Assembly: GCA_963814975.1 (NCBI GenBank) | Contig: CAWFFB010000035.1 | Span: forward strand, 186,001-250,000 | Direction: 5' to 3' | Length of the DNA: 64,000 nt | From: CAVUXJ01 sp963814975 | Lineage (GTDB): Bacteria; Acidobacteriota; Vicinamibacteria; Vicinamibacterales; CAVVIG01 | Shown here: positions 20,678 through 30,523 of the stretch, piece after piece | How positions within the stretch are numbered: position 1 is the first letter of the stretch | Layout: each line of letters starts with the position of its first letter | Notes under the pieces: generated by a model | What the model was told of the DNA's origin: nothing | The model's input: only the letters and a program-made list of their open reading frames with translations | The model's database searches: none | Translations under genes and position numbers: made by a program

Positions 20678-21932
20678 ATGAGCGCACGGGCTAGTGGTTT
20701 TGCTGTGGCGCTGGTGGCTCTCGCGGTCAGCGCCGCTTGCGACAGGGGAACGCGTTCGGAGGTCGGTCGGGAAACAACCGCCGCGGTGGACAAGGCCGGT
20801 GACGCCGCCAGCGACGGCCTGATCACCATCGCGGTTCAGGCCAAGTACTTCGCATCCAACGAAATGAAGGGTCACGAGATCGACGTGGACACCGACCATG
20901 GCGTCGTCACGCTGACAGGGCACGGTCGACAGCGAAAATGCCCGTCAGCAAGCGGTGCAGATCGCACGCGGCGTGGACGGTGTCACGCGCGTCGACGAAC
21001 AGCTGACGATCGCCCCGGACGGCGACCGCGAGGTTCGCAGGGGAGAGCCCGAGCGCAGTCCGGGCTGGATCACCACGAAGATTCAGTCGCAGTACTACCT
21101 TCACCCGGGACTGAAACCGTGGAACATCGATGTGACCACCTCGCTCAGCGGCGTGGTGACCCTGGCCGGCGAGATCGATTCGGATGCGGATCGGGCCGAA
21201 GCTGTGAAGATTGCCTCCGCGACCGACGGCGTGACACGCGTTGACGATCGGCTCCGTCGAAAGGGAGAGGTCGCGACGACCGGGACGGGATCGGTGGAAC
21301 GATCAGCCGAGCGGGTCGGTGGCGCTGCGGGGGACGCCTGGATCACGTCCAAGATCCAGTCGCGCTACTTCGCCGACTCCGACGTGAAGGGTCGCAATAT
21401 CGACGTCGACACCAGCAGCGGCGTCGTAACCCTCAAGGGCACGGTGAACTCGCACAGCGAGCACAACCAGGCACTCGCGATTGCGCGGAGCACCGACGGC
21501 GTAAGCGAGGTGCGCGACCAGCTCCAGATGGCGCCCGATGCCCGAGACGTCCGCGGTACCGTCGGCCGCGAAGCGAGCAAGATTGGCCGCGAGGCGAGCC
21601 AGGCGGGCGAAAAGGTCGGCCGAGAGGCGAACAGAATGGGCGAGGTCGGCCGCGAGGCAGACAGAGCGGGTGAGAAGGCGAGCCACGAAGCCAGCAACGC
21701 CGGCCAGCACATCGAGGACGCATGGATCACCGCCAAGATCCAGTCGAAGTATTTCGCCAACGCCGACATCAAATCGAGAAAGATCGACGTCGACACCAGG
21801 AACGGTGTGGTGACGCTGAAGGGCGAGGTCGGCGCGCCGGCCGCTCGCGAAGTGGCCATGAACCTCGCGCGGGAAACCGACGGCGTGACCAGGGTCGTCA
21901 ACAATCTGAAGATCGATCCGTCGTTGAAGTAG
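20678..21932 (+). CDS. Lipoprotein with four BON domains and LEA-like linker (one frame break)
   Basis: About 418 residues. ATG 20678 follows a GAGGAGGAAGAG site. The signal ends in a lipobox AVSAACD. Four BON domains follow, each with a KYF/QYY-type start, GVVTL and DGVTRV or DGVSEV; they begin near residues 48, 128, 218 and 347. Between domains 3 and 4 lies a roughly 11-residue repeat beginning GREA, resembling LEA-type helices. BON domains bind phospholipid in periplasmic proteins such as OsmY and DolP. The frame breaks near 20925 inside BON1 (GGG [C] ACG GTC). Confidence 0.9.
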
Positions 21933-22031
21933 ATAAGTTGTCGGGCTTCAAGCTTCGGGCTGGCGTCACCCGAAGCTTGGACCTCGCCGCCAATGCTCGG
22001 ACGCCCAGGCGCGGTGTTATAGGATGCCGCC

Positions 22032-22415
22032 ATGCGCCTCCTCAATCGCACCGCCATCACCGTCGTCCCCGCCCAGCCGTATATCGACTGGACGAGAACC
22101 CGGGATGCCGCCTTCAGGACGTCGTTGTCCGTCGATGCGGGGCCTCGTCCCACCGCCAGCCTGTCCGTCGCGCGCACGAGCAACTACGGCTCCGCATTTC
22201 TGCTTCCCGAGTTCGCCCTCGAGGAAGATCTGCAGGAGTGGCTCGAGGACAACTACGCGTGGATCTTCGAATTTCAGCTCGCCGCGTGGACCGATGACGA
22301 ATCGACATGGCCGGTCGAGCGGGACCTGAAGATGTTCCGCAAGTGGTTCCGCATCGACATCCATAGCGCCGTGGTCGATGTGGCGGACGATGATATTGAA
22401 GGGGAAGAACTGTGA
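22032..22415 (+). CDS. Conserved hypothetical protein
   Basis: A 127-residue acidic soluble protein. Visible features are RTAITVVPAQPYIDW, the acidic LEEDLQEWLEDNYAWIFEFQL and WFRIDIHSAVVDV. Proteins of this pattern occur in many proteobacteria as uncharacterised conserved proteins. Its stop overlaps the following GTG start by 4 nt (GTGA), indicating coupled translation. No catalytic residues were identified. Confidence 0.8.
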   Translation: MRLLNRTAITVVPAQPYIDWTRTRDAAFRTSLSVDAGPRPTASLSVARTSNYGSAFLLPEFALEEDLQEWLEDNYAWIFEFQLAAWTDDESTWPVERDLKMFRKWFRIDIHSAVVDVADDDIEGEEL

Positions 22416-22948
22416 CGTCCTATAATCGTGCGATGCTGACGCCTTCACGGTTGTGGAAACAGATGACGCTCGAGCAGCGGCTGCAGGCAGGCCGGGCATT
22501 CTGGCAGGACGAGCAGGCATCCGACGATCAGGTGCAGGCCGTGCTGCTGATTGCGCAGCAGAAAAAGTTCCGGCCCAAGAGCGTCGTTTCGCTCGATGAC
22601 GAGCGCAAGGCGCGGCATTTCGCCGGCCTCACGTCTTTGCCCGACGGTCTTGCCGCGCGCGCGCTCATCCTCTATCACCTCGCCGAGCAGCGGCCGATGA
22701 TGAGTGCCTTTCTCGACGCGCTCGGCATCGCGCACGAGAACGGCCTGATTCAGGACGATCTCGCGGCCCCCGATCCGGTGAAGCTCGGCCCGGCGGTGGA
22801 GCAGATCGCGCAGCAGTATCCGCCCGAAAGCGTCTCGCTGTACCTCAACACGCTCCTCTCTCAGGATTCCAAGACGTGGGAGGCACTCGGGCCGCTCTTG
22901 GAGGAGCGTGAAAAGTCTCAAACCTCAAACCTCGAGTCTGAAGTCTGA
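22412..22948 (+). CDS. Hypothetical protein; C-terminus encoded by heptad repeats
   Basis: A 178-residue helical protein without signal or membrane segments. The GTG at 22412 overlaps the preceding stop; ATG 22433 is the alternative. It contains SRLWKQMTLEQRLQAG and a middle part rich in helices; the family is unknown to me. The last 11 residues (KSQTSNLESEV) are encoded by five 7-bp repeat units ending exactly at the TGA. That tail is therefore probably a recent, non-functional extension. Confidence 0.75.
   Translation: MTSYNRAMLTPSRLWKQMTLEQRLQAGRAFWQDEQASDDQVQAVLLIAQQKKFRPKSVVSLDDERKARHFAGLTSLPDGLAARALILYHLAEQRPMMSAFLDALGIAHENGLIQDDLAAPDPVKLGPAVEQIAQQYPPESVSLYLNTLLSQDSKTWEALGPLLEEREKSQTSNLESEV
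22914..22948. repeat. Heptad repeat array overlapping a coding end
   Basis: Five exact 7-bp units: AGTCTCA, AACCTCA, AACCTCG, AGTCTGA, AGTCTGA. The final TGA is the stop codon of the preceding gene. Confidence 0.75.
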
Positions 22949-23070
22949 GCGGAAGTCCGGCCAGGTTTTCAGATTTCAGGCTTCGGTTGTGGGCGTTTTC
23001 GACCGCCCTGACAGTTGCTCGTGTCTCTGCCGCCCCGGACGCGTAGCGATTCCGGTACAATTTCCCGCGC

Positions 23071-24085
23071 ATGCGGAAGCCTGTTGTCCTGATCACGGGG
23101 GCGGGCGGCGAAATCGGGCACGCGCTCGTGACACGGCTGGCCGCGACCGAATCGGCCATCATCACGCTGGACGTGAACCCGCTCGAGAGGTCCCTCGCCT
23201 CTCTGGCCAGGCGCGAGTTCACCGGCTCGATCACCGACACCAGCCTGCTCGAGCGGATCCTTGCCGAGTTCGAGGTCGACTGCGTGTTCCACCTCGCCGC
23301 GCTCCTGTCCACCCGCGCCGAGTTCACGCCGATTGCGGCGCATCACGTCAACGTCGATGGCACGCTCAACCTGCTCGAGTTCGCGCAGCAGCAGGGCGAG
23401 TCGCACGGACGCACGGTGCGTTTTCTCTATCCTTCGTCGATCGCGACCTATGGTCTGCCGGACCGCGAGACCAAGGCCAGCGCCGGCCGCGTTCGCGAAG
23501 ATGAGTACGGCCACCCGACGACCATGTACGGGTGCAACAAACTGTACTGCGAGGAGCTCGGCCGCTATTACACGCGCTACTACAAGCGGCTTTCCGTGAA
23601 CGTCACCCCTCACGTCGATTTCAGGAGCGTGCGCTTCCCGGGCCTGATCTCGGCGACCACGATGCCTTCGGGCGGGACGTCGGACTACGCGTCGGAGATG
23701 ATTCATGCCGCCGCCCGGGGCGAGCCGTACGAATGCTTCGTCCGGCCCGACACGACGATTCCGTTCATGGCGATGCCGGACGCATCCGAGGCGCTGATGA
23801 GGCTGGCAGCCGCGCCGCGCGAGCGGCTGGCGCGCACGACGTACAACGTCAGCGCCTTCAGCCGGTCGGCGGCCGACATCCGCGAGGTCGGTGGCCGCCG
23901 CGTTTCCCCTGGCGCAGATCACGTATAAGATTGACGAGAAGCGGCAGGGGATCGTGGACTCGTGGCCGGCGGACGTGGACGATTCGGCCGCGCGCACCGA
24001 TTGGGGCTTCGAACCCGCCTACGATTTCGATCGCGCGTTCCGCGAGTACCTCATTCCGACGATCCGCCGTTACTACAGCACATGA
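23071..24085 (+). CDS. SDR-type L-threonine 3-dehydrogenase-like NAD epimerase-family enzyme (one frame break)
   Basis: About 338 residues of the extended SDR family. The Rossmann motif is GAGGEIG, the catalytic pair YGCNK (Tyr-x3-Lys), and the C-terminus RTDWGFEPAYDFDRAF is typical of the family. The closest pattern I know is the short-chain L-threonine 3-dehydrogenase, which oxidises threonine to 2-amino-3-oxobutyrate. D-erythronate dehydrogenase-like or sugar epimerase alternatives remain. The frame breaks near 23893 (GAG GTC [G] GTG GCC). The stop overlaps the thrB start by 4 nt, supporting a threonine-linked role. Confidence 0.78.
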
Positions 24086-25025
24086 CTTCTGTGACCGCCT
24101 TCGCGCCCGCGACAGTCTCCAACGTCGCGTGCGGGTTCGACGTCCTCGGCTTCGCGCTCGACAGCGCCCGGCGACCAGGTGACGGCGCGTCTGACCGCCC
24201 CGGGCGTGCGCATCGACGACATCCTCGGCGACGGCGGACGCCTGCCTCGCGACGCGGCGAAGAACACCGCGGCGATCGCGGCGCTGGCGCTCTTGACCAT
24301 CGCTCGGCGAGCGGCGCGGCGTGGCGTTGACCATCCGCAAGGGACTGCCGCTCTCGAGCGGTCTCGGGGGCAGCGCGGCGAGCGCCGCAGCGGCGGTCGT
24401 CGCGGTTGACGCGATCCTCGGTTCGCGCGCGTCGATCGAGACGCTGATCACCTGCGCGCTCGAGGGTGAACGGCTCGGCGCCGGCTCGGCGCACGCCGAC
24501 AACATCGCGCCGTCCCTGTGTGGCGGGCTCGTGCTCGTCCGATGTCCCAGTCCACCGGACGTCGTGCGCCTGCCGGTTCCCGCCGGCCTCACCGCCGTGG
24601 TCGTGCATCCCGATCTCGAGATCGAAACGGCGAAGGCGCGGGCGCTGCTCGGCGATACCGTCCGGCTCGCCGACGCCGTGCGCCAGTGGGCGAATCTCGG
24701 CGCGCTGGTCGACGGCCTGCACCGCGGGGACTTCGCGCTGATCGGCCGATCCTCGAGGACACATCGCCGAGCCGCGCCGGGCGTCGCTGGTGCCGGGTCT
24801 CGCCGTGATCAAGCGTGCGGCGCTCGATGCCGGCGCGCTCGGATGCAGTCTGTCGGGATCCGGTCCCGTCGATCTTCGCGCTGTGCGCGAGCGCCGAAGC
24901 GGCACGTCGTGCCGCCGACGCCATGACGATTGCCGTGCGGGCCGAGATCGGCGGCGATGCTGCAGACCTACGTGTCGGCGATTGCCTCACAGGGCGCCCG
25001 CGTCCTCTCCACATGCGCTTCGTAA
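24082..25025 (+). CDS. thrB: Homoserine kinase (several frame breaks)
   Basis: About 314 residues of the GHMP kinase family. The N-terminus AFAPATVSNVACGFDVLGFAL and the ATP-binding PLSSGLGGSAAS (glycine-rich loop) are intact. AGSAHADNIAPSL follows, and the C-terminal motif III-like GCSLSGSGPSIFAL is restored across a shift. Reaction: ATP-dependent phosphorylation of homoserine, the step before threonine synthase. Frames change near 24170, 24310, 24760, 24875 and 24955. The first is repaired by removing one base (AGC GCC [C] GGC GAC). The end overlaps the thrC start. The density of breaks here probably reflects sequence error. Confidence 0.87.
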
Positions 25026-26353
25026 CGACGCGCGGCCTTCGACAGGCCGAAGGGGTCTCCTTCCATGCCGCGCTTGTCGAAGGTCTCGCGCCCGGACGGC
25101 GGCCTGTACATGCCGGAGACGGATCGAGCCGTGGTCGACGGAGGAGCTGTCGCGGCTGCCGACCCGCACGCTGACCGAGATCGCTTACCGGACGCTGCGC
25201 CCGTACACTCGCGGCGAGCTCGACGCGACGACCCTCGAGGCAGTGGTCGTCGAAGCGCTGAACTTTCCGATTCCCCTCGTCGAGGTGGAACCGGGGATTT
25301 TCGCGCTCGAGCTCTTTCACGGTCCAACGCTCGCGTTCAAGGATATCGGCGCGCGGACGATGGCGCAGGCTGATGGCCTCGCTCGACACCGGTGATGATC
25401 CGCTCACCGTGCTGGCTGCGACATCGGGCGATACTGGCAGCGCCGTGGCGCACGCCTTTCACGGCGTCCCGCATACCCGCGTCGTCGTTCTCTATCCCGA
25501 GGGCCGCGTCAGTCCCACGCAGGAAGCGCAATTGACGATGTTCAACTCGGAAGCCGACGGCAACGTGCGGGCCTACGCCGTGGCCGGCAGCTTTGACGAT
25601 TGCCACCGTCTGACGAGAGAGGCGTTCGGCAACGCCGACCTCCGCCGGCGTGTGCGCTTGACCTCTGCCAACTCGGTCAACATCGGCCGGCTGCTGCCGC
25701 AGATGGTCTACTACTTCCACGCGATTGCGCAGGTCGCCGACCTCGGGCACGCCCGGCTCACCCCGACGGGCTCATTGCCACCCATCACCGTCTGCACGCC
25801 GAGCGGTAACTTCGGAAACCTCACGGCGGGCCTGATGGCCAGGCGCGCGGGACTGCCGATCAGGCGGTTCGTGGCGGCCACCAACGTCAACGATGTCGTG
25901 CCCGAATATCTGGCAACGGGCCGGTTCGCACCGCGTCCCTCGGTGCCGACGATCGCCAACGCGATGGACGTCGGCAACCCGAGCAACTTCGAGCGCATGT
26001 CGTGGCTGTACGGCGACGACCTCGAGGCGATGCGCCACGACATCGCCGGCAGCCGGCACGGCGACCAGGAAGTGCTGGCGGCGATCAGGCGCGTGTGCGA
26101 CGAGCGCGGTTACCTGATGGATCCGCACAGCGCGATTGCCTACCTGGGACTCAAGGCGTTTCTCGCGAGAAACGGCGAGATCGGCATCTTTCTCGCGACC
26201 GCGCATCCCGCGAAGTTCGGCGAGATCGTCGGACCTGCCATCGGCCGGTCGCCCGACATCCCCGGTCCCCTCGCCGAGGCACTGGCCCGGCCGCGCGACA
26301 TCCTGCGAATGCCGGCATCACTCGACGCCGTGGTGGATGCCCTTGGCGTCTGA
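25013..26353 (+). CDS. thrC: Threonine synthase (several frame breaks near the N-terminus)
   Basis: About 446 residues, a normal size. The start MRFVTTRG is typical. Visible are the PLP-lysine motif LAFKDIGARTM, TSGDTGSAVAHAF, the phosphate-binding TPSGNFGNL and the C-terminal ATAHPAKFGEIV. Reaction: PLP-dependent conversion of O-phosphohomoserine to threonine. Frames change near 25050, 25130 and 25375 (ATG GCG [C] AGG CTG). From 25373 onward one frame is clean. Together with thrB and the upstream dehydrogenase-like gene it forms a threonine operon. Confidence 0.93.
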
Positions 26354-26600
26354 GGGCCCGTTTCTGTACCGGCCCGACGTCCTCGAGCAGCTGTGGCACC
26401 ACGGCATTCACCCGACGGCGTATACCAAGCCAGTCCTGGTGCGCGACTTCGTCCGCGACCTTTACAAGTACGAAATCCGACAGCTACGCGAGCGGATGCT
26501 CAAGAACGAGTTTCCGCGCGACGAGTACGCGGCCCGCGTCGACGCGCTGCGCCGCTGCTATCCGGTCCTGGCCTTGCTGCCCCGTCAGCTCGTCGAATAG
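26343..26600 (+). CDS. Small conserved hypothetical protein
   Basis: About 85 residues from a TTG at 26343 that overlaps the thrC end. It is a soluble helical protein with basic character: LYRPDVLEQLWHHGI, DFVRDLYKYEIRQLRERML and a Pro-containing end. The conserved-looking amphipathic helices suggest a real small protein; its function is unknown. It may be translationally coupled to thrC. The start is uncertain because no better initiation codon lies close. Confidence 0.65.
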   Translation: MASEGPFLYRPDVLEQLWHHGIHPTAYTKPVLVRDFVRDLYKYEIRQLRERMLKNEFPRDEYAARVDALRRCYPVLALLPRQLVE

Positions 26601-26793
26601 ACCCCGGCGGCGCCGACTCGTAGCCGGCAACCCGTACGTCGGGAACGGGTGAAACTTCCCTCGAGTGCCGCGCGGATTCTCTGCTTGAACTGAGAGATGA
26701 CAAGCTCTTGGCTTCGATTGCTGAAAGCGGTGTCGCCGCGTCCGAGCGTGGCCAATGCTTCGAACGAAGATATTCACCAGCTTCCAGCCGCTG

Positions 26794-28311
26794 TCACATC
26801 ATCAGCAGGGCCGCCATGAGTTCGATGCCGTCCCAGAGGTTCTGAAGCCTCAGGTTCTCGTCGAAGCTGTGCTGGTTGTTGTCGTGGTTGCCCATTGGGA
26901 TCACGATCGTGCGGGTCCCCAGAGGCCGTTCGACACTCTCCAGGGGAAGATTCCCACCCATCATCGGCAGCGTCACTACGTCGCCGTGTACGCTCTCGAC
27001 CGTTCGGATCACCTCCTGCGAAATCGGCAGGTCGATCGGCGTTCTCACCGCGTTGGACGCTCCGCGCGAGGCGACGAGCCGCGCGACCTTCGGGTGATCC
27101 CGGCGCATGTCCGCGTCCGGCTCCGTGTCGACGACGAAGAATCCCTGTTTCCGGATGTGCTGGAGCACACGGTCGGTCGTTCGTCGAACGTCCATGCCCT
27201 TGACGAGCCGGATGTCGAGGGAAGCCGTCGCTGTCGCCGGAATCACATTCGACGCCTGGGCGCCTACCCGTGAGCTCGCCATGCCCCGGATGTTCAGAGA
27301 GGGCAGCGTGATCAGCTCGGTCAGCGTTCTGGGTGCGCCGTCCGTGGACCCAAGCCAGAGATCGCGGGCCAACTGCCGATCGATCTCCGGCGCCGCGGCG
27401 ACCGCGCGCCGTTCGAGATCGGTCAGCGGCTCGATGTCATCGTAAAAGTGCTCGACGAGCACCCGCCCGCTCTCGTCCTTCATCGATGTCAGCAACCGCG
27501 CGAGCATCAGGGCTGGATTCGGCGCCCAATTGCCGTAGTGACCGCTGTGCAGCTCCATCCGCGGCCCATAGACCGTGAGGTCCAGCGTGACTCCACTGCG
27601 CGCGCCGAAGACGATTGACTGGCGCCGTGTCTGGTGAACCGGTCCGTCGCACATCAGCCAGATGTCGCCCGAGAACAGGTCCTTGTTTGCGGCAAGGATC
27701 TTCTCCAGGTTGGCGGAGCCGGCTTCTTCCTCACCCTCGAATGCAAACTTGACGTTCGACCTCATCGTCAGACCGGCGGCGCGGATCGCATCGACAGCGG
27801 TCAGGATGGCGACAATCGGCGCCTTGTCGTCCGCGGCCGACCGGGCGTACAGCCGCGCTTCCGGGTTGAAGAGTGAGCCGGGAGCGGCCAGAGAAATGAT
27901 CTTTCCTCCGCTTTCGAGCGGGCCATCGCGTAACGTCGGTTCGAAGGGGGGGCTGCTCCACTCCTTGGGATCGAGCGGCTGGCCGTCGTAGTGAGCGTAG
28001 AACACGATCGTTCGCGTCGCGCCAGGCGTCCGGATCTCGCCGAAGACTATGGGATTGGACTCCGGGACCGAGACGAGCCGCGCCGGAATGCCTCTCTTTT
28101 CGAGCATCCGCGCAATCGCCTGGGCGTTTCGCTGGATGTTCTCGCGATCGCGCGCGAGGTTGGGGATCGACAACAGCGAGACGAATTCATCGATGATCGC
28201 GCGCTCGTGCGCCAGCCGCCACCCCCGGCCGGCCTGGGCCGCAGGATTGGTCTGCGCCGTGACCATGCAGGACAGAAGACCGAGCGCTGCCGACATCACC
28301 AGTAATCTCAT
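26794..28311 (-). CDS. Secreted M20-family metallopeptidase (dipeptidase)
   Basis: A 505-residue protein. ATG 28311 follows a GGAG site and a signal peptide (MSAALGLLSCMVTA). The M20 metal and catalytic motifs are present: YAHYDGQPLD (metal His), SAADDKAPI (bridging Asp), EGEEEAGS (catalytic Glu) and the late HDNNQHSFDENL (metal His). The lid/dimerisation domain between is intact. The family hydrolyses short peptides or N-acyl amino acids in the periplasm. It is convergent with the threonine block and divergent from the sigma gene; the 190-bp gap to 26600 holds no gene. Confidence 0.93.
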   Translation of the reverse strand: MRLLVMSAALGLLSCMVTAQTNPAAQAGRGWRLAHERAIIDEFVSLLSIPNLARDRENIQRNAQAIARMLEKRGIPARLVSVPESNPIVFGEIRTPGATRTIVFYAHYDGQPLDPKEWSSPPFEPTLRDGPLESGGKIISLAAPGSLFNPEARLYARSAADDKAPIVAILTAVDAIRAAGLTMRSNVKFAFEGEEEAGSANLEKILAANKDLFSGDIWLMCDGPVHQTRRQSIVFGARSGVTLDLTVYGPRMELHSGHYGNWAPNPALMLARLLTSMKDESGRVLVEHFYDDIEPLTDLERRAVAAAPEIDRQLARDLWLGSTDGAPRTLTELITLPSLNIRGMASSRVGAQASNVIPATATASLDIRLVKGMDVRRTTDRVLQHIRKQGFFVVDTEPDADMRRDHPKVARLVASRGASNAVRTPIDLPISQEVIRTVESVHGDVVTLPMMGGNLPLESVERPLGTRTIVIPMGNHDNNQHSFDENLRLQNLWDGIELMAALLMM

Positions 28312-28391
28312 AGGGGTCTCCTTCGCGACACATGGTCTATACACCGTTTCCACGGTGGTTCACCATCGGTTCTACAATTGGGGCGCAAACC

Positions 28392-28919
28392 GTGAGTGAG
28401 TCCGCACCTGACCGGTCCGCCGCCGACGAGGCAGCCGTGGCGATTTATGACGAGCTTCGCCGGCTCGCGGGGGCGTACGTGCGTCGAGAACGGCCGGGCC
28501 AGACGCTACAGGCGACCGCGCTGGTTCACGAAGCGTATCTCCGACTCGCCCGCGGTGGCGCGGCCTGGACCGATCACAAGCATTTCATCGGCATTGCCGC
28601 CCGCTCGATGCGCCAGATTCTGGTCGAGCGCGCGCGGGCGCGCGGCGCGCAGAAGCGATGGGGCGGCATGAATCGCGTGACCCTGACCGCGTCGCTGGTC
28701 AGCCCTGCTGGCGAGGATGCTCTCTTGCCAGCGCTCGACGAGGCGCTCGCGCGGCTCGAACAGATCGACCCGGAACAGGCCCGCATCATCGAGCTTCGCT
28801 ATTTCGTCGGGCTGGGGATCGACGAAACGGCGGAGATCCTCGGCATCTCCCCGGCGACCCTGAAGCGTCGATGGGCGCTCGCGCGGGCGTGGTTGTTTCG
28901 CGAGCTGACGTCGGCTTAG
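28392..28919 (+). CDS. ECF RNA polymerase sigma factor
   Basis: A 175-residue ECF sigma factor from a GTG at 28392. Region 2 reads QATALVHEAYLRLA and KHFIGIAARSMRQIL. Region 4 ends with GLGIDETAEILGISPATLKRRWALARAWL, a helix-turn-helix. The spacing and sequence fit the group found with adjacent Ser/Thr kinases. No anti-sigma gene is seen; the downstream kinase, starting 33 bp later, may regulate or be co-regulated with it. An open frame reaches to 28332 but without conserved sequence. Confidence 0.9.
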   Translation: MSESAPDRSAADEAAVAIYDELRRLAGAYVRRERPGQTLQATALVHEAYLRLARGGAAWTDHKHFIGIAARSMRQILVERARARGAQKRWGGMNRVTLTASLVSPAGEDALLPALDEALARLEQIDPEQARIIELRYFVGLGIDETAEILGISPATLKRRWALARAWLFRELTSA

Positions 28920-28951
28920 GACTCGTCCGTGAACCAATCCTCAGGCGCTCG

Positions 28952-30493
28952 ATGTCGATGACCCAGGATCAGTGGCAGCGCGTGCGCGAACTGTTCGAGC
29001 GGGCTCTGGAAGACAACCCGCCGGATCTCGCGGCGTGGCTCAATCGTGAAGCCGGCGACGATGCCGAAGTGTGGGAGGAGGCGGCGTCGTTGCTCCGGCA
29101 TCATGCCGCCGCCGGATCGTTTCTGGTCCAGCCGGTGGCCGAGAGCGTGCCGCACTTGCTCGGGGACGATCCTGCGTTCGCCCCGGGGCAGCATGTCGGG
29201 CCGTACACGATCGTTCGCGAGATCGGTCGGGGCGGCATGGGCCGAGTGTATCTCGCGACGGACGCGCGCCTGGGCCGAACCGTTGCCCTAAAGGCGCTGC
29301 CGCCGCGGTTGACGAAGGACGCCGAGGGGCGCGAGCGGCTGCGGCAGGAGGCCAGGGCAGCCGCGGCCCTGACGCATCCGGGCATCTGCACCGTTTACGC
29401 GCTCGAAGAGCTCGACGGCGATCTGTTCATCGCGGCTGAATACGTGGACGGTCACCCACTGCGTAGGGAGATCGCTCACGGGCGCCGACCCGCACCAGGC
29501 GAGGTGATGCAGACGGCGCGCGAACTGGCCTCCGCCCTGGCGAGCGCGCACCAGAAGGGGATCACGCATCGGGATCTGAAACCCGAAAACGTGATGCGGG
29601 CCAAGGACGGCCGGCTGAAGATTCTCGACTTCGGCCTGGCGCTCATCGAAGAGAACGTCGGGTCCGATACTCCCGCCGCCGGAGGATCGGACCCGGCAGG
29701 AGTGCGCGCCCGCCTGACCGGTCCTGGCGTGCTTGCGGGCACGCCCGGCTACATGGCGCCGGAACAGCTCAACGGACTGGCAGTCGACGCGCGGGCCGAC
29801 GTGTTCGCATTCGGCGTGCTGCTGTACCAGTACGCGTGCGGCACCCATCCGTTCGCCGCCGCCACGCTGCTCGGCACCGCCGCGCGGGTTCTCGAGACCG
29901 ACGTGCCGCCACTCGATACCCTGCGGCCCGATCTGCCGCCAACACTGTCCGACATCGTCGAACGATGCCTGCGCAAGTCGCCGCCGGATCGGTTTGCGTC
30001 CGCAGCGGAGATTGCCGACGCGCTGTCGCGGGACGACGCCGGCGGCCCGCGTCGCGTTCGTGGAAGAATCTGGTGGCGCGCCCACCAGGGGGTGATGATC
30101 GTCTTGTATTTTCTCGCCTCGATGCTCGCCTGGCAGGTGAAAGAATGGCATCCGGGCCCTGCCGGCGTCGTCTTTCTGGCGATCGGCGTGGCGGCGACGA
30201 TCGGCGGGGTGTTTCGCGGTCACCTGCTCTTCACCGAACGCCTCGCGGCGGCCGGCGGCGGCGAGTTCAGCGCCGAACGTCGTCGCGCCACACCGGCGAC
30301 GCTCATCGCCGACCTGCTGATCGCGGTGGCGCTTCTCGCCGACGGTGTCATCATGGCGCAGCGCCGCCCGCTCGCAGCCGTCCTGACTCTGGCGCTGGGC
30401 GTTGGCATCGGACTGGCCAGGGTGGTTGTCGAACCGTCGACGACGGCGGCGACGTTCGGAAGGAAGCAGTCGGACTCCGGACTTGAGATGTGA
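28952..30493 (+). CDS. Membrane Ser/Thr protein kinase
   Basis: A 513-residue protein. The N-terminal helical region QWQRVRELFERALE is typical of kinases paired with ECF sigma factors. The Hanks kinase domain (residues about 85-365) shows REIGRGGMGRVYLA, VALKALP (Lys), HRDLKPEN, DFGLAL and TPGYMAPEQ. Three to four hydrophobic segments at the C-terminus (VMIVLYFLASMLAW, VVFLAIGVAATIGGVF, LIADLLIAVALLADGVIM) anchor it in the membrane. The start could be ATG 28952 or 28958. It probably acts with the upstream sigma factor in envelope signalling; substrates are unknown. Confidence 0.94.
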   Translation: MSMTQDQWQRVRELFERALEDNPPDLAAWLNREAGDDAEVWEEAASLLRHHAAAGSFLVQPVAESVPHLLGDDPAFAPGQHVGPYTIVREIGRGGMGRVYLATDARLGRTVALKALPPRLTKDAEGRERLRQEARAAAALTHPGICTVYALEELDGDLFIAAEYVDGHPLRREIAHGRRPAPGEVMQTARELASALASAHQKGITHRDLKPENVMRAKDGRLKILDFGLALIEENVGSDTPAAGGSDPAGVRARLTGPGVLAGTPGYMAPEQLNGLAVDARADVFAFGVLLYQYACGTHPFAAATLLGTAARVLETDVPPLDTLRPDLPPTLSDIVERCLRKSPPDRFASAAEIADALSRDDAGGPRRVRGRIWWRAHQGVMIVLYFLASMLAWQVKEWHPGPAGVVFLAIGVAATIGGVFRGHLLFTERLAAAGGGEFSAERRRATPATLIADLLIAVALLADGVIMAQRRPLAAVLTLALGVGIGLARVVVEPSTTAATFGRKQSDSGLEM

Positions 30494-30523
30494 GGTTCTC
30501 CAGCGTTGCAAAGGAGCATTTCG

